From Mycobacterium sp. OAS707 (GTDB lineage Bacteria; Actinomycetota; Actinomycetes; Mycobacteriales; Mycobacteriaceae), in assembly GCF_014873705.1 (NCBI RefSeq), contig NZ_JADBDS010000001.1:248001-312000 (forward strand): a stretch of DNA of 64,000 bases. Reading direction: 5' to 3'. The notes under the pieces were generated by a model. That model did no database searches and was not told where the DNA came from. It saw nothing but the letters and a program-made list of their open reading frames with translations. Positions within the stretch are counted from its first letter, which is position 1. The number at the start of each line of letters is the position of its first letter. Positions 1 through 10,158 of the stretch are shown piece by piece. The translations under genes and the position numbers were made by a program.

Positions 1-1
1 C

Positions 2-754
2 GCGACGTGGCCGCGGATGGGCGACCTACCGGGCGTTTTCGAAGCCTGGCAGCGTTGCGCCCCCTACACCGACAACCGGCTCACCAGCCAACTCGAGATC
101 AACCGCGATGAGTTCCAGCTGGTCGGTGCGCTCGCATCCGGAACAGCGGCAGAGGCAATGCAGCTGCTGGCGCCGATCCTGTCGGTCGGCAAGCCGACCA
201 TCTCGACGGCGGACGCGACTTGGGCCGAGATCTACGCGGGCTTCCAGATACCCACAGCCGAGGAGCCCAGGAACTGGAAGTTCAACTCGCAGTTCATCTA
301 CGACCCATTTCCTGCAGAAGCTATCGAACTCGTCGCCTCATTCATGGCGAAGGCTCCCGCGCCGGGTTGCAACTATTTCACCAATGCCTTCGGCGGAGCC
401 CTCACGGGCAGTGAACCGTCGGGCGGATCGGCGTTCGCTCACCGCAACGCGCTCTTCTACGCCGAGCCCGGCGCCGGCTGGGGTCCTCGTCGGGGCGACA
501 TACCGGCTGAGACAGTCGCGGCCGACCCGCTGACACCGAAGTGTCTGGCCTGGATCGCCGAGTTCAGCGAAGCGTTGGCGCCGTACGTGAATGGTGCGTA
601 TGTCAATGTGCCGAATGCCGGTACAGCCGACTGGGAGACCGCCTATTGGGGACCCAATGTCGACCGACTGCGCACGATCAAGGCGAAGTACGACCCCAAC
701 AATGTCTTCAGCTTCGAGCAAAGCATTCCACCGCTGTACAACCGCCGGCGATAG
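2..754 (+). CDS. FAD-binding oxidoreductase, berberine-bridge type, 3' part
   Basis: C-terminal part of a flavin-dependent oxidoreductase of the PCMH/berberine-bridge (BBE) family; the reading frame is open at the window edge, so the FAD-binding N-terminus lies outside. The first residues (FEAWQRCAPYTDNRLTSQLEI) sit mid-fold. The end carries the BBE signature: AYWGPNVDRLRTIKAKYDP followed by NNVFSFEQSIPP, which packs against the flavin in this family. Family members oxidise alcohols, sugars or alkaloid-like substrates; the substrate here cannot be told. It is convergent with the downstream exporter gene, with about 60 bases between the two stops. An internal ATG at 17 exists but is not a credible start. 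Confidence 0.85.
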   Translation, partial: ATWPRMGDLPGVFEAWQRCAPYTDNRLTSQLEINRDEFQLVGALASGTAAEAMQLLAPILSVGKPTISTADATWAEIYAGFQIPTAEEPRNWKFNSQFIYDPFPAEAIELVASFMAKAPAPGCNYFTNAFGGALTGSEPSGGSAFAHRNALFYAEPGAGWGPRRGDIPAETVAADPLTPKCLAWIAEFSEALAPYVNGAYVNVPNAGTADWETAYWGPNVDRLRTIKAKYDPNNVFSFEQSIPPLYNRRR

Positions 755-817
755 CCGCCGCGCCTGCAAGGGCTATTTGAGAGTTATTGTAAGACAACGA
801 AATCCGATACTACGGCT

Positions 818-2350
818 TCAGCCGGCTGCGGCTGCGCCGCGAGCAGGGCATCCCGTCGGATGATCCGGTGGTGGTGCTGGTCGCGGCCTGAGCAACAACC
901 ACACCGCCACTGCCGAAACCAGTAGCAGCGCCGAGCCGACACCGGCCGCGATCGCCAGTCCGCCGGTGAAGGCATCCCTCGCCGCGGCCAACAAGCCATC
1001 TGCGTTGTCGGCGGGCAGCCCTGCTGACGCGTCGACCGCCGCGGCGAGCGATTCCCGCGCACGCGACGCCACCGCATCGGGGGTGCCGGGCGGAATCGCC
1101 AACCCGCGGTATACGGCGGTGATGATCGAGCCAAGTGTCGCGATTCCCAGCGCCATGCCAAGTTCGTAGGCAGTCTCCGAGACCGCCGCTGCCGCACCGG
1201 CCCGCTGAGGGATGACGCTGCCGATGATGACGTCGCTGGCCGCGGTGAAGGCCAGCCCGAGGCCAACGCCGACGAAAAACAGGGCGACGCCGAGACGCAG
1301 ATAGGCGGTGGACGGGCTGATCGCGGTCAGTGACGCCATCGCGACACCGACCAGTACCAGGCCCGTCGTGAGGACGGCGCGCTGCGACCAGTGGCGCACG
1401 GCGAAACCGGCCAGCACGCCGAACACGGTCGCCGCGACCGCGGCGGGCAGTTCGGCCAGCCCGGCCTTCATCGGGCTATAGCCCTGTACCAGTTGGAAGA
1501 ATTGGGACAGAAAGAACACCAGGCCCGAAAGACCCAGCACTGAAAGCAGATTGGCCGCGACAACGCCCGAGAACGCACGGTTGCGGAACAACCGCACGTC
1601 GATTAACGGTGCGGGCAGCCTGAGCTGACGCCGGACGAACAGCGTGAAGGCCGCGACGCCGGCGACGCCGATCACCGCGATGTCGATGCGAGGGCCGTTT
1701 GCGGCAGTTTCCTTTACGGCATAGACGAGGCCGAGCACGCCGACGAGGGAAAGCCCGACACTGGGCAGGTCCCACGGCCCCGGCGTGGGGTGGCGCTGCT
1801 CCGGCAACAGGACGATGCCGCCGACGAGCAGCGCAGCCATCACCGGGACGTTGATCAGGAAGACCGACCCCCACCAGAAGTGCTCCAATAGCAGGCCGCC
1901 GACCACCGGGCCCAGTGCGGCACCGGCCGAGAACATCGAGGCCCAGACACCGACAGCGATGCTGCGATCACGCGGCTGGAGAAACAGCCCGCGGATCAAC
2001 GCCAGCGTCGACGGTGCCAGCGTGGCCCCGGCCACGCCGAGCAGCGCGCGCGCGCCGATCAGGAGCTCAGCCGACGAAGCGTATGCAGTCACCACGGACA
2101 TGGCAGTGAAAGCCGTTGCGCCGCAGAGCAGCAACCTCTTGTGACCGACGCGGTCGCCGAGGCTGCCCATTGTGACGAGCAAGGCCGCCAGCACGAAGGA
2201 GTAGATATCGCCGATCCAAAGGACCTGGGTCGCTGTCGACTCGAGATCCTTGGTGATGAACGGGGTGGCCACCGCCAGCACTGTGCCGTCGACGCCGATC
2301 ACCAGCACTCCGAGGCTGATCACGCCGAGCGCCAGCCAACGACGCGTCAC
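818..2350 (-). CDS. MFS drug exporter, DHA2 (EmrB/QacA) family
   Basis: Inner-membrane proton-driven multidrug exporter of 510 residues, the usual length for 14-helix DHA2 proteins. The motif A loop GSLGDRVGHKRLLL lies after helix 2, and the antiporter motif C region LGPVVGGLLLEHFWW is near residues 145-160. It begins 4 bases inside the end of the upstream TetR gene (ATG at 2350 overlaps the regulator's stop), so the two are co-transcribed and translationally coupled. The context says its expression is controlled by that TetR repressor, which probably senses the exported compound. Substrate unknown. Confidence 0.9.
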   Translation of the reverse strand: MTRRWLALGVISLGVLVIGVDGTVLAVATPFITKDLESTATQVLWIGDIYSFVLAALLVTMGSLGDRVGHKRLLLCGATAFTAMSVVTAYASSAELLIGARALLGVAGATLAPSTLALIRGLFLQPRDRSIAVGVWASMFSAGAALGPVVGGLLLEHFWWGSVFLINVPVMAALLVGGIVLLPEQRHPTPGPWDLPSVGLSLVGVLGLVYAVKETAANGPRIDIAVIGVAGVAAFTLFVRRQLRLPAPLIDVRLFRNRAFSGVVAANLLSVLGLSGLVFFLSQFFQLVQGYSPMKAGLAELPAAVAATVFGVLAGFAVRHWSQRAVLTTGLVLVGVAMASLTAISPSTAYLRLGVALFFVGVGLGLAFTAASDVIIGSVIPQRAGAAAAVSETAYELGMALGIATLGSIITAVYRGLAIPPGTPDAVASRARESLAAAVDASAGLPADNADGLLAAARDAFTGGLAIAAGVGSALLLVSAVAVWLLLRPRPAPPPDHPTGCPARGAAAAG

Positions 2351-2889
2351 GACGCCCTCACCCCATGCAACAGCAGTTCGGTGACCATCTCAGTGAAGTC
2401 GCGGCGCGCCGCCCGTCCGACCTGAATGAGCCACGCCGCGCCGGCGACGAGGTTGTAGAGCGCCTCGGTCAGCCAGACGGCAGACAGATCGGGACGGAAT
2501 TCGCCTTCCCGCTGACCGCGCTGGAACAGTTGCCTGATCTCGGCGTCGATTTCTGCCCAGGCATCCGTGGCCTCGTTGGCGTCGAAATCCTGACTTTGGG
2601 TGTAGAGCAACGTGAGGTATCCGGCCACCGGCTCGCACGCCGACACCAGGCGCCGCAACCCCTCTTCGGCCGAACCCTCCTGCCATCGGGCTGTCTTCAG
2701 CGCCTCATGCATGTGAGCCACCGCGAGCTGGTCCAAAGCCTCGAGGAGAGCGGCACGCCCTGCGAAGTAACGATGCAAGGTCGCGCGGCTGATGCCGACG
2801 GCCGCAGCGATCTCGTCTTGGGTCGCGTTGGGCCGTCGGCTCAGGAAGTCCGCGGCTGCGCGCAACACCTGATCGCGATCCAACTTCAT
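2347..2889 (-). CDS. TetR/AcrR family transcriptional regulator
   Basis: A 180-residue TetR-type repressor. The N-terminal helix-turn-helix is clear (TQDEIAAAVGISRATLHRYF, about residues 23-42), followed by the conserved GRAALLEAL helix; the C-terminal two thirds is the variable ligand-binding and dimer domain. It is first in an operon with the DHA2 exporter, overlapping it by 4 bases. The ATG start coincides with the edge of a repeated palindromic operator just upstream, so auto-repression by blocking initiation is likely, and a leaderless or very short leader is plausible. The effector is unknown. Confidence 0.9.
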   Translation of the reverse strand: MKLDRDQVLRAAADFLSRRPNATQDEIAAAVGISRATLHRYFAGRAALLEALDQLAVAHMHEALKTARWQEGSAEEGLRRLVSACEPVAGYLTLLYTQSQDFDANEATDAWAEIDAEIRQLFQRGQREGEFRPDLSAVWLTEALYNLVAGAAWLIQVGRAARRDFTEMVTELLLHGVRAS

Positions 2890-2926
2890 GAGACGACTTT
2901 ATCTCATGTTAGACGGTTTTGTCTCA
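2889..2926. promoter_or_regulatory. Tandem TetR operator candidate
   Basis: Two 16-base copies, AGACGACTTTATCTCA (2891-2906) and AGACGGTTTTGTCTCA (2911-2926), match at 13 of 16 positions and are spaced exactly 20 bases apart, two helical turns. Each copy is itself palindromic at its ends (TGAGA-N8-TCTCA and TTAGAC-N6-GTCTCA). The site overlaps the regulator's start codon and lies in the divergent gap with ctaA, as expected for an auto-repressing TetR dimer pair. Confidence 0.65.
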
Positions 2927-2982
2927 ATTGATGCCCGCCAGGGACGCCGTCCCCGCTACTACGGCGTGTAGTTGCGGTGCTC

Positions 2983-2988
2983 TACGAT
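2983..2988 (+). promoter_or_regulatory. -10 element for ctaA, leaderless start
   Basis: TACGAT matches the mycobacterial SigA -10 consensus (TANNNT) and ends 7 bases before the GTG at 2996. That places the transcription start at or next to the start codon, so a leaderless mRNA is predicted and GTG 2996 is preferred over the TTG at 2972. Confidence 0.5.
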
Positions 2989-2995
2989 CGAGGTC

Positions 2996-3952
2996 GTGGC
3001 CGTCGGACGATTTCTCCTGCGAATAGTCGACCTGCTGCCCGTGCCGAGTCTTCGGGTTCAGCGCATCGTCGCGCTTCTCGTCATCCTGACCCAGGGCGGG
3101 ATTGCCGTCACCGGCGCCATCGTCCGCGTCACCGCGTCTGGCCTCGGTTGCCCGACCTGGCCGCAGTGCTTCCCCGGCAGTTTCGTCCCGGTCCCCCACG
3201 CCGAGGTCGCCGTCGTTCATCAGGTCGTCGAGTTCAGCAACCGGATGATCACCTTCCTCGTGGTACTGACGGCCGCACTCGCGGTGCTGGCGGTCACGCG
3301 CGCTCGGCGGCGCCGCGAGGTGCTGATCTACGCCTGGCTGATGCCGGCGTCCACCGTGGTGCAGGCCGTGATCGGCGGCATCACCGTGCTGACCGGATTG
3401 CTCTGGTGGACCGTCGCCATTCACCTGCTGGCGTCGATGACCATGGTGTGGCTGGCCGTGCTGTTGTACGTCAAGATCGGTGAACCCGACGATGGCATGC
3501 CGGCGCCTGTGGTGCCAAAACCGTTGCGCCAGTTGACCGTACTGACCGCCGTCGTACTGGCCGGGCAGCTGGTGAGCGGCACGCTGGTCACCGGCGCCGG
3601 GCCGCACGCGGGCGACAAGAGCATCGCCCAGCCGGTGCCGCGGCTGCAGGTGGAGATCACCACGCTGGTGCACCTGCATTCGTCGCTGCTCGTCGCCTAT
3701 CTGGCGCTGCTCGTCGGACTCGGCTTCGGTCTGCTCGCGGTGCGTGCGCCGCGGCCTGTCACGCTGCGGCTGAATGTGCTGCTGGCGCTCGTCGCAGCCC
3801 AGGGCTTCGTCGGCACCGTGCAGTTCTTCACCGGCGTGCCCGCCGCGCTGGTCGCGGTCCACGTGCTCGGTGCGGCGGCGTGCACCGCTGCGACCGCTGC
3901 GCTATGGGCGTCGATGCGAGAGCGGTCCAAGCCCGAGGCGCTCCAGGGCTGA
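2996..3952 (+). CDS. ctaA: Heme A synthase, COX15/CtaA family
   Basis: Membrane enzyme that oxidises the C8 methyl of heme O to the formyl group of heme A for cytochrome aa3 oxidase. The 318-residue product has eight hydrophobic segments. The four expected heme-ligand histidine regions are present: VVHQVVEFSNRM, VAIHLLASM, LVHLHSSLL and AVHVLGAAA. A periplasmic-loop Cys pair (GLGCPTWPQC) matches type 2 enzymes. The partner ctaB, which makes heme O, is 2 kb away. Start GTG 2996 is chosen because a TACGAT -10 box lies 7 bases upstream. The 3' end overlaps the convergent ATP-grasp gene by 51 bases. Confidence 0.9.
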   Translation: MAVGRFLLRIVDLLPVPSLRVQRIVALLVILTQGGIAVTGAIVRVTASGLGCPTWPQCFPGSFVPVPHAEVAVVHQVVEFSNRMITFLVVLTAALAVLAVTRARRRREVLIYAWLMPASTVVQAVIGGITVLTGLLWWTVAIHLLASMTMVWLAVLLYVKIGEPDDGMPAPVVPKPLRQLTVLTAVVLAGQLVSGTLVTGAGPHAGDKSIAQPVPRLQVEITTLVHLHSSLLVAYLALLVGLGFGLLAVRAPRPVTLRLNVLLALVAAQGFVGTVQFFTGVPAALVAVHVLGAAACTAATAALWASMRERSKPEALQG

Positions 3953-4840
3953 TTCGACACCGACGGCGAAGACCCGCTGCTGCCGGGCCCTGGTGTCCTC
4001 ATCCAACTGCCGCCAGCCCAGCGACGGCTCCACGAGTTCGACCTCGAGTACATGCGCGTCGCGCCGGTCCCCGATCACGTCGACGCGGGCGTACAGCAGG
4101 TCTTCGACGTTGATGCCGAGGTGGGCGGCGGCCGCCGCCAGCGCCGCGTGACCGATGTCCCACAGCTCGAAGTCGGGGTCGGCGGGCGTGAGGGTTTCCT
4201 CGGCGTAGGTGCCGGACGCGTCGAACACCGGCGCCTGCCCCGGGGGCGGCAGGATCGGGCCCTTGGTGAACGCGTGCGACTGCCCGCCACCCAGGAAGAC
4301 CAGTGCCGTCTCGCCGTCCTCGATTCGACGGTCGTAGGGCTGTACCAAAACGGTGCGACCTTCGGCCTGCAGCGATGCGGCGTGGGCACGTGCTTCATCA
4401 TGGTCAGAAAACCGCAGGGCGCCAACGGATCCCGCGCCGATCGCGGGCTTGACCACCACCTCACCTGCAGCCAGCCGGACCTTCTCCCCCGGCGCGAAGA
4501 ATTGGCTGGGGACGGTCGGGACACCAGCGTCGGCGAGGTCGGCGAGATAGCGCTTGTCGGTGTTCCACAGCACGACCTGGGGCGGGTTGAGCAGATTGCG
4601 AACGCGCTTCGTCCACACCAGGAACTCGTCGAGTCGGTCGATGTAGTCCCACGCCGCGCGCAGGATCACGAGATCGGCTTCCAGGGCCTGCGGGTCGTCC
4701 CACGACAGCCAGCGGGCATGCAGCCCACGCTGGCGCAGCGCTGCGACCAGGCCGTCATCGTCGCCATCGCCCTCAGGAAGTGCCGGACAACCCGCCAGCA
4801 CGATGCGCGGATGGAACACGTCGGGCCGGGCAAGCTTCAC
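3902..4840 (-). CDS. ATP-grasp (RimK-like) domain protein
   Basis: A 312-residue protein of the ATP-grasp fold, conserved beside qor in mycobacteria (the Rv1455-type protein, as recalled). Visible features are an N-terminal domain (VFHPRIVLAGCPALPEGDGDDDGL), the ATP-binding core GEVVVKPAIGAGSVGALRF with its ATP-contact Lys, and the metal-binding end DAHVLEVELVEPSLGW, where a conserved Glu/Asn set would hold Mg. Members ligate a carboxylate to an amine or thiol; the substrate here is unknown. The start is uncertain: GTG 4840 is used, with GTG 4819 as an alternative. It is divergent from qor with only 18 bases between starts and overlaps ctaA tail to tail. Confidence 0.8.
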   Translation of the reverse strand: MKLARPDVFHPRIVLAGCPALPEGDGDDDGLVAALRQRGLHARWLSWDDPQALEADLVILRAAWDYIDRLDEFLVWTKRVRNLLNPPQVVLWNTDKRYLADLADAGVPTVPSQFFAPGEKVRLAAGEVVVKPAIGAGSVGALRFSDHDEARAHAASLQAEGRTVLVQPYDRRIEDGETALVFLGGGQSHAFTKGPILPPPGQAPVFDASGTYAEETLTPADPDFELWDIGHAALAAAAAHLGINVEDLLYARVDVIGDRRDAHVLEVELVEPSLGWRQLDEDTRARQQRVFAVGVESALERLGLGPLSHRRP

Positions 4841-4858
4841 CTTGGCAGGATAGTGGGC

Positions 4859-5830
4859 ATGAAGGCCATTGAAGTCGCAGAGACCGGCGGTCCCGAAGTC
4901 CTGACCTACGCCGACAAAGACAAGCCCACCCCCGGCCCCGGTGAAGTGGTGATCAAGGCCGAGGCGATCGGCGTGAACTTCATCGACACCTATTTCCGGT
5001 CCGGCCAGTATCCGCGCGAGGTGCCGTTCATCGTCGGCACCGAAGTGTGCGGCACCGTCGACGCCGTCGGCGACGATGTCGCGGCGCTGAGCGTCGGAGA
5101 TCGGGTCGTCACCGCCCAGGCCGACGGCGCCTACGCCGAATACTGCACTGCCCCAGCCGATTTCTGTGCATATGTGCCCGAGGGCGTCAACGCGGATGTG
5201 GCCGCAGCATCCCTGCTCAAGGGAATGACCGCGCACTACCTGATCAAGTCGACGTATCCGGTGCAGGAGGGCGACGCCGTGCTGGTGCACGCAGGCGCGG
5301 GAGGTGTCGGGCTCATCCTGACGCAGTGGGCCACCAGCCTCGCCGTGCGGGTGATCACCACGGTGTCGACACCGGAGAAGCGCGAGCTGTCGCGCAAAGC
5401 AGGCGCGGTCGAGGTGCTCGGCTACCCCGATGACCCAGCCGAATTCGGTGCGACGATCAAGGAGTTGACGGACGGCGGTGTCGCCGCGGTGTACGACGGG
5501 GTGGGCGCGGACACCTTCGACGCGAGCCTGGCCAGTTGCCGGGTGCGCGGCACGGTTGCGCTGTTCGGGGCGGCCAGCGGCCCGGTGCCGCCGTTCGATC
5601 CGCAGCGGCTCAATGCGTCGGGTTCACTGTTCCTGACCCGCCCGACGCTTGCGCATTACACCCGCACACCCGACGAGTTCGCTTGGCGCGCAGGCGAACT
5701 ACTCGACGCCATTGCCGCGGGCACCATCACGGTCACGGTGAGCGAACATTACCGGCTGGAAGATGCCGAGCAGGCCCACCGCGATTTGCAGGGCCGCAAG
5801 ACCGTCGGCTCGGTGGTGTTAGTGCCCTAG
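4859..5830 (+). CDS. qor: NADPH:quinone oxidoreductase, zinc-free MDR family
   Basis: Cytosolic quinone reductase of the medium-chain dehydrogenase/reductase superfamily, 323 residues. The N-terminal GroES-like domain starts [15 protein letters not shown], and the Rossmann nucleotide-binding loop [15 protein letters not shown] is near residues 140-155. The structural-zinc Cys cluster of alcohol dehydrogenases is missing, as in Qor. It would transfer hydride from NADPH to quinones or enals. The frame is open far upstream, but ATG 4859 is the family start. Its 3' end overlaps the convergent ctaB by 12 bases. Confidence 0.9.
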   Translation: MKAIEVAETGGPEVLTYADKDKPTPGPGEVVIKAEAIGVNFIDTYFRSGQYPREVPFIVGTEVCGTVDAVGDDVAALSVGDRVVTAQADGAYAEYCTAPADFCAYVPEGVNADVAAASLLKGMTAHYLIKSTYPVQEGDAVLVHAGAGGVGLILTQWATSLAVRVITTVSTPEKRELSRKAGAVEVLGYPDDPAEFGATIKELTDGGVAAVYDGVGADTFDASLASCRVRGTVALFGAASGPVPPFDPQRLNASGSLFLTRPTLAHYTRTPDEFAWRAGELLDAIAAGTITVTVSEHYRLEDAEQAHRDLQGRKTVGSVVLVP

Positions 5831-6751
5831 CAGTCTCGGCAGCGCCAAGACCGAATCCACCGCGAGCGCAAGGAAGACCACCGCGAGGTAGTTGTTCGAC
5901 TGCAGGAACAGACGCAGCGGCTTCACCGACTCCCCGCGGCGCACCCCTGCGTGGAGTTGATGGGCCATCACCAGGAACCAGGTGCCCGCAAGGATCGCCA
6001 CCGACGCGTACAGCCAGCCCGTGGCCAACGCGAGCGCCAAAGTCGAGACGACAGTGAGCCACGTGTACACCAGGATCTGCTTGGTGACCTGCTGCTCGGT
6101 GGCCACCACGGGCAGCATCGGTACCCCGGCCGCCTCGTAGTCGTCCTTGTAGCGCATGGCCAGCGCCCAGGTGTGCGGCGGCGTCCAGAAGAAGATGATC
6201 GCGAACATCACCAGCGCAGGCCATTGGATGGTCCCGGTGACGGCGGACCAGCCGATCATCACCGGCATGCAGCCGGCCGCCCCGCCCCACACCACGTTCT
6301 GTGAGGTGCGCCGCTTCAGCAGCAGCGTGTAGACGAGCACGTAGAACGCGATGGTCGCGCCTGCCAGGTGCGCGGACAGCATGTTCGTCGTCCACCACAG
6401 CCAGAAGAAGGAGCCGACGGACAGTGCCAAGCCGAACACGAGCGCATGACTGCGCGGCACGGTGTCGCGAGCCAGCGGTCGACGGGCGGTGCGCTTCATC
6501 TTCTTGTCGATGTCCGCGTCGGCCACGCAGTTCAGCGTGTTGGCGCCCGCGGCAGCCAGCATGCCGCCGAACAAAGTGTTGAGGATGAGCAGCGGGTCGA
6601 CGGTGCCGCGGTGCGCCAGCAGCATCGCGGGAATGGTCGTGACGAGCAACAGCTCGATCACCCGCGGTTTGGTCAGTGACAGATAGCCGAGGAGTTTGGT
6701 GCTGATCCGGTTCGGCGCCCCTTCGACAAGGCTGCCTTCGCGAATCCTCAC
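5819..6751 (-). CDS. ctaB: Protoheme IX farnesyltransferase (heme O synthase)
   Basis: UbiA-family integral membrane prenyltransferase that adds farnesyl to heme B to give heme O, the substrate of CtaA. The protein has 310 residues. The first Asp-rich motif is [15 protein letters not shown] (NxxxDxxxD, about residues 83-97) and the second Asp region is [13 protein letters not shown]; about nine membrane segments are present. The start is GTG 6751, supported by a GAGGAG Shine-Dalgarno 8 bases upstream. It diverges from tkt across a 168-base promoter region, the conserved mycobacterial arrangement. Confidence 0.93.
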   Translation of the reverse strand: MRIREGSLVEGAPNRISTKLLGYLSLTKPRVIELLLVTTIPAMLLAHRGTVDPLLILNTLFGGMLAAAGANTLNCVADADIDKKMKRTARRPLARDTVPRSHALVFGLALSVGSFFWLWWTTNMLSAHLAGATIAFYVLVYTLLLKRRTSQNVVWGGAAGCMPVMIGWSAVTGTIQWPALVMFAIIFFWTPPHTWALAMRYKDDYEAAGVPMLPVVATEQQVTKQILVYTWLTVVSTLALALATGWLYASVAILAGTWFLVMAHQLHAGVRRGESVKPLRLFLQSNNYLAVVFLALAVDSVLALPRLLGH

Positions 6752-6919
6752 GCAATTACTCCTCGGGGTCGCCGCCTCGCGGCTTCTACTACAGACGATG
6801 GTAGACCGCGTGTAAACGCCGTCCTAATCGTCCCCCACGCACCTGCGGTGCCCCAGGTTCGCGCACTAGGGTGGACAAAGCGGATTGCGAAGCCCGGGCC
6901 TATGTAAGGAGTTCGCCAC
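6752..6919. promoter_or_regulatory. Divergent promoter region ctaB / tkt
   Basis: This 168-base gap holds both promoters. For tkt, a -10 candidate TAGGGT (6867-6872) has a TGCGGT hexamer (6844-6849) exactly 17 bases upstream. For ctaB, TACCAT on the minus strand (6803-6798) is the best -10 candidate; no good -35 was seen for it. A strong AAGGAG ribosome-binding site (6906-6911) precedes the tkt GTG. Confidence 0.4.
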
Positions 6920-9010
6920 GTGACCACTCTCGACGAGATTTCGACCCTCACTCGTCCGAACCACCCCGACGACTGGACCGAGCTGGACTCGCAGGCTGTC
7001 GACACGGTCCGCGTGCTGGCCGCGGACGCGGTGCAGAAAGTGGGCAACGGCCATCCGGGCACCGCGATGAGCCTGGCGCCGCTGGCATACACGCTGTTTC
7101 AGCGCCAGATGCGCCATGACCCCAGCGACCCGCACTGGCTCGGCCGCGACCGCTTCGTGCTCTCGGCAGGGCATTCCAGCCTGACCCTGTACATCCAGCT
7201 GTACCTGGGCGGGTTCGGGCTCGAGCTTTCCGACATCGAGTCGCTGCGCACCTGGAAGTCCAAGACACCGGGACACCCGGAGTTCCGCCACACCAAGGGC
7301 GTTGAGATCACCACCGGACCGCTCGGCCAGGGGCTGGCCTCTGCGGTCGGCATGGCGATGGCCTCGCGCTACGAGCGCGGCCTGTTCGATCCGGACGCAG
7401 CGCCGGGCACCAGCCCGTTCGACCACTACATCTACGTGATCGCCTCCGACGGCGACATCGAGGAGGGCGTCACCAGCGAGGCGTCGTCGCTGGCAGGCAC
7501 CCAGCAACTCGGCAACCTGATCGTTTTCTACGATCACAACGAGATCTCGATCGAGGACGACACCAACATCGCGCTCAGCGAGGACACGGCAGCCCGCTAC
7601 CGCGCCTACGGGTGGCACGTGCAGCAGGTCGAGGGTGGCGAGAACGTCGTCGGCATAGAAGAGGCCATCGCCGAGGCGAAGCGGGTCACCGACAAGCCGT
7701 CGTTCATCTCGCTGCGCACGATCATCGGCTACCCAGCGCCTGAGCTGATGAACACCGGCAAGGCACACGGCGCCGCGCTCGGCGACGAAGAGGTCGCGAA
7801 GGTCAAGGAGATCCTCGGCTTCGACCCGGACAAGACGTTCGAGGTGCGCGACGAGGTCATCGAGCACACCCGCGGGCTGGTGGCGCGCGGCAAGGAAGCG
7901 CACGAGAAATGGCAGAGCGAGTTCGACGCGTGGGCGCAGCGTGAGTCCGACCGCAAGGCGCTGCTGGACCGGCTGACGGCCGAAGAGCTGCCCGACGGCT
8001 GGGACGCCGACCTCACCTACTGGGAGCCGGGTTCCAAGCCGCTGGCCACCCGCGCGGCGTTTGGCCAGGTCCTCAACGACGTCGCACCGAAGCTGCCCGA
8101 ATTGTGGGGCGGCTCAGCGGATCTCGCGGGCAGCAACAACACCACGATCAAGGGCGTCAAGTCGTTCGGGCCCGCGTCCATCTCCACCAAGGAGTTCACC
8201 GCCGATCCCTACGGCCGCGTTTTGCACTTCGGAGTTCGCGAACACGCGATGGGTTCGATCCTGTCCGGCATCGTGCTGCACGGGCCGACGCGCGCGTTCG
8301 GCGGCACCTTCCTGCAGTTCTCGGACTACATGCGCCCCGCGGTGCGGTTGGCCTCGCTGATGGACATCGACACAATCTACATCTGGACGCACGATTCGAT
8401 CGGCCTTGGCGAGGACGGTCCCACCCATCAGCCGATCGAACACCTGGCGGCGCTGCGGGCGATCCCGAACCTTTCGGTGGTGCGGCCGGGCGACCCGAAC
8501 GAGACCGCCTATGCGTGGCGCAACATCATCGCGCGCGGCGCCGGCAGCGGTCCGGTCGGTTTCATTCTGACGCGACAGGGCATCCCCGTACTGGAGGGCA
8601 CCAGCGCCGAAGGGGTCGCCAAGGGTGGTTACGTGCTCGGCGGCGCACCCGACGAGGATCCCGATGTGGTGCTGATCGGCACGGGCTCGGAACTGCAATT
8701 GGCCGTGGCGGCGCAAAAGATATTGGCGGACAAGGGAATCACCGCGACCGTTGTTTCGATGCCATGCGTCGAGTGGTTCGAGTCCCAGCCCAAGGAGTAC
8801 CGCGACAGCGTGCTGCCGCCTGCGGTGTCGGCGCGCGTCGCCGTCGAGGCGGCGGTCGCGCAGAGTTGGTACAAGCTGGTCGGCGACACCGGCGAGATCG
8901 TCTCGATCGAGCATTACGGCGAGTCGGCCGACGACAAGACGTTGTTCCGTGAGTTCGGTTTCACCCCAGAGGCAGTGGTGGCCGCCGCGGAGCGATCACT
9001 AGAGAATTGA
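6920..9010 (+). CDS. tkt: Transketolase
   Basis: Cytosolic thiamine-diphosphate enzyme that moves two-carbon units between ketoses and aldoses in the non-oxidative pentose phosphate pathway and links it to glycolysis. The protein has 696 residues, normal length. The ThDP/Mg motif is [13 protein letters not shown] near 175-188. The pyrimidine-domain Glu is in FGVREHAMG near 440, followed by [14 protein letters not shown], which binds substrate phosphate. Start GTG 6920 follows AAGGAG. First gene of the operon tkt-tal-zwf-opcA-pgl. Confidence 0.97.
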   Translation: MTTLDEISTLTRPNHPDDWTELDSQAVDTVRVLAADAVQKVGNGHPGTAMSLAPLAYTLFQRQMRHDPSDPHWLGRDRFVLSAGHSSLTLYIQLYLGGFGLELSDIESLRTWKSKTPGHPEFRHTKGVEITTGPLGQGLASAVGMAMASRYERGLFDPDAAPGTSPFDHYIYVIASDGDIEEGVTSEASSLAGTQQLGNLIVFYDHNEISIEDDTNIALSEDTAARYRAYGWHVQQVEGGENVVGIEEAIAEAKRVTDKPSFISLRTIIGYPAPELMNTGKAHGAALGDEEVAKVKEILGFDPDKTFEVRDEVIEHTRGLVARGKEAHEKWQSEFDAWAQRESDRKALLDRLTAEELPDGWDADLTYWEPGSKPLATRAAFGQVLNDVAPKLPELWGGSADLAGSNNTTIKGVKSFGPASISTKEFTADPYGRVLHFGVREHAMGSILSGIVLHGPTRAFGGTFLQFSDYMRPAVRLASLMDIDTIYIWTHDSIGLGEDGPTHQPIEHLAALRAIPNLSVVRPGDPNETAYAWRNIIARGAGSGPVGFILTRQGIPVLEGTSAEGVAKGGYVLGGAPDEDPDVVLIGTGSELQLAVAAQKILADKGITATVVSMPCVEWFESQPKEYRDSVLPPAVSARVAVEAAVAQSWYKLVGDTGEIVSIEHYGESADDKTLFREFGFTPEAVVAAAERSLEN

Positions 9011-9039
9011 CTAGCGAAAAGTTTGGAAAGGCATCAGCA

Positions 9040-10158
9040 ATGGCACAGAATCCCAACCTTGCGGCCCTCTCCGCCCAGGGTGTTTCGGTATGGCTCGACG
9101 ACCTGTCCCGTGATCGACTGCAGACCGGCAACCTGCAGGAACTGATCGACACCAAGAGCGTGGTCGGTGTGACCACCAACCCGTCGATCTTCCAGGCGGC
9201 GCTGTCCAAAGGTGACGCATACAGCGCGCAGGTCAAGGAACTCGCCGAGCGCGGCGCCGACGTGGACGCCACAATTCGCACAGTCACCACCGATGATGTA
9301 CGCGAGGCTTGCGACGTTCTCCGCCCGCAGTGGGAGGCGTCCGACGGCGTGGACGGACGAGTGTCGATCGAGGTCGACCCGAGACTGGCACGCGACGAAA
9401 AGAAGACGATCGCCCAAGCCATCGAACTGTGGAAGATTGTCGACCGCCCGAACCTGTTCATCAAGATCCCCGCGATGAAGGAAGGAATCCCGGCGATCAC
9501 TTCGGTTCTTGCCGAGGGCATCTCGGTGAACGTGACGCTGATCTTCTCTGTTGAGCGGCACCGCGCGGTGATGGATGCCTACCTGGCAGGCCTGGAGAAG
9601 GCCAAGGATGCCGGGCACGACCTCACCAAGATCCATTCCGTCGCGTCGTTCTTCGTTTCGCGCGTGGATACCGAGGTGGACAAGCGCCTGGAGGCGATAG
9701 GCAGCGATGAGGCGCTCGCATTGCGCGGCAAGGCCGGAGTGGCCAATGCGCGGCTGGCCTATGCGGCTTATGAAGAAGTGTTCGTGGGCGGATCCCGCTA
9801 CGAGGCCTTGGCGGTCGACGGTGCACGGGTGCAGCGGCCGCTCTGGGCGTCGACTGGCGTGAAGAATCCGGATTACTCGGACACGCTGTATGTCACCGAG
9901 CTGGTTGCGCCGAACACCGTGAACACCATGCCGGAGAAGACGATTGACGCGGTCGCCGACCACGGTGTGATCACCGGTGACACCGTCACCGGGACAGCGG
10001 ACGAAGCGCAGAGCGTGTTCGACAAACTCCAGGAAGTGGGAGTCGATCTGACCGACGTATTCCTCGTGCTCGAGAACGAAGGCGTGGAAAAGTTCGAAAA
10101 GTCGTGGCTTGAGCTGCTCGATGCCACGCAGGAACAGCTCGACGCCGCCAACAAATGA
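9040..10158 (+). CDS. tal: Transaldolase
   Basis: Transfers the dihydroxyacetone unit from sedoheptulose 7-phosphate to glyceraldehyde 3-phosphate through a Schiff base. The product has 372 residues of the longer actinobacterial/cyanobacterial class. The active-site Lys lies in [12 protein letters not shown] (about 140-150), and [10 protein letters not shown] near the N-terminus is diagnostic. The frame extends to 9007, but ATG 9040 is preferred because GGAAAGG lies 8 bases upstream and the protein then begins [10 protein letters not shown] like its mycobacterial relatives. It follows tkt by 29 bases and overlaps zwf by 4. Confidence 0.96.
   Translation: MAQNPNLAALSAQGVSVWLDDLSRDRLQTGNLQELIDTKSVVGVTTNPSIFQAALSKGDAYSAQVKELAERGADVDATIRTVTTDDVREACDVLRPQWEASDGVDGRVSIEVDPRLARDEKKTIAQAIELWKIVDRPNLFIKIPAMKEGIPAITSVLAEGISVNVTLIFSVERHRAVMDAYLAGLEKAKDAGHDLTKIHSVASFFVSRVDTEVDKRLEAIGSDEALALRGKAGVANARLAYAAYEEVFVGGSRYEALAVDGARVQRPLWASTGVKNPDYSDTLYVTELVAPNTVNTMPEKTIDAVADHGVITGDTVTGTADEAQSVFDKLQEVGVDLTDVFLVLENEGVEKFEKSWLELLDATQEQLDAANK

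Noticed and set aside
4052..4858. Upstream extension of qor by 269 codons
   Set aside because: The extension runs antisense through the ATP-grasp gene; qor orthologs start at MKAIEV.
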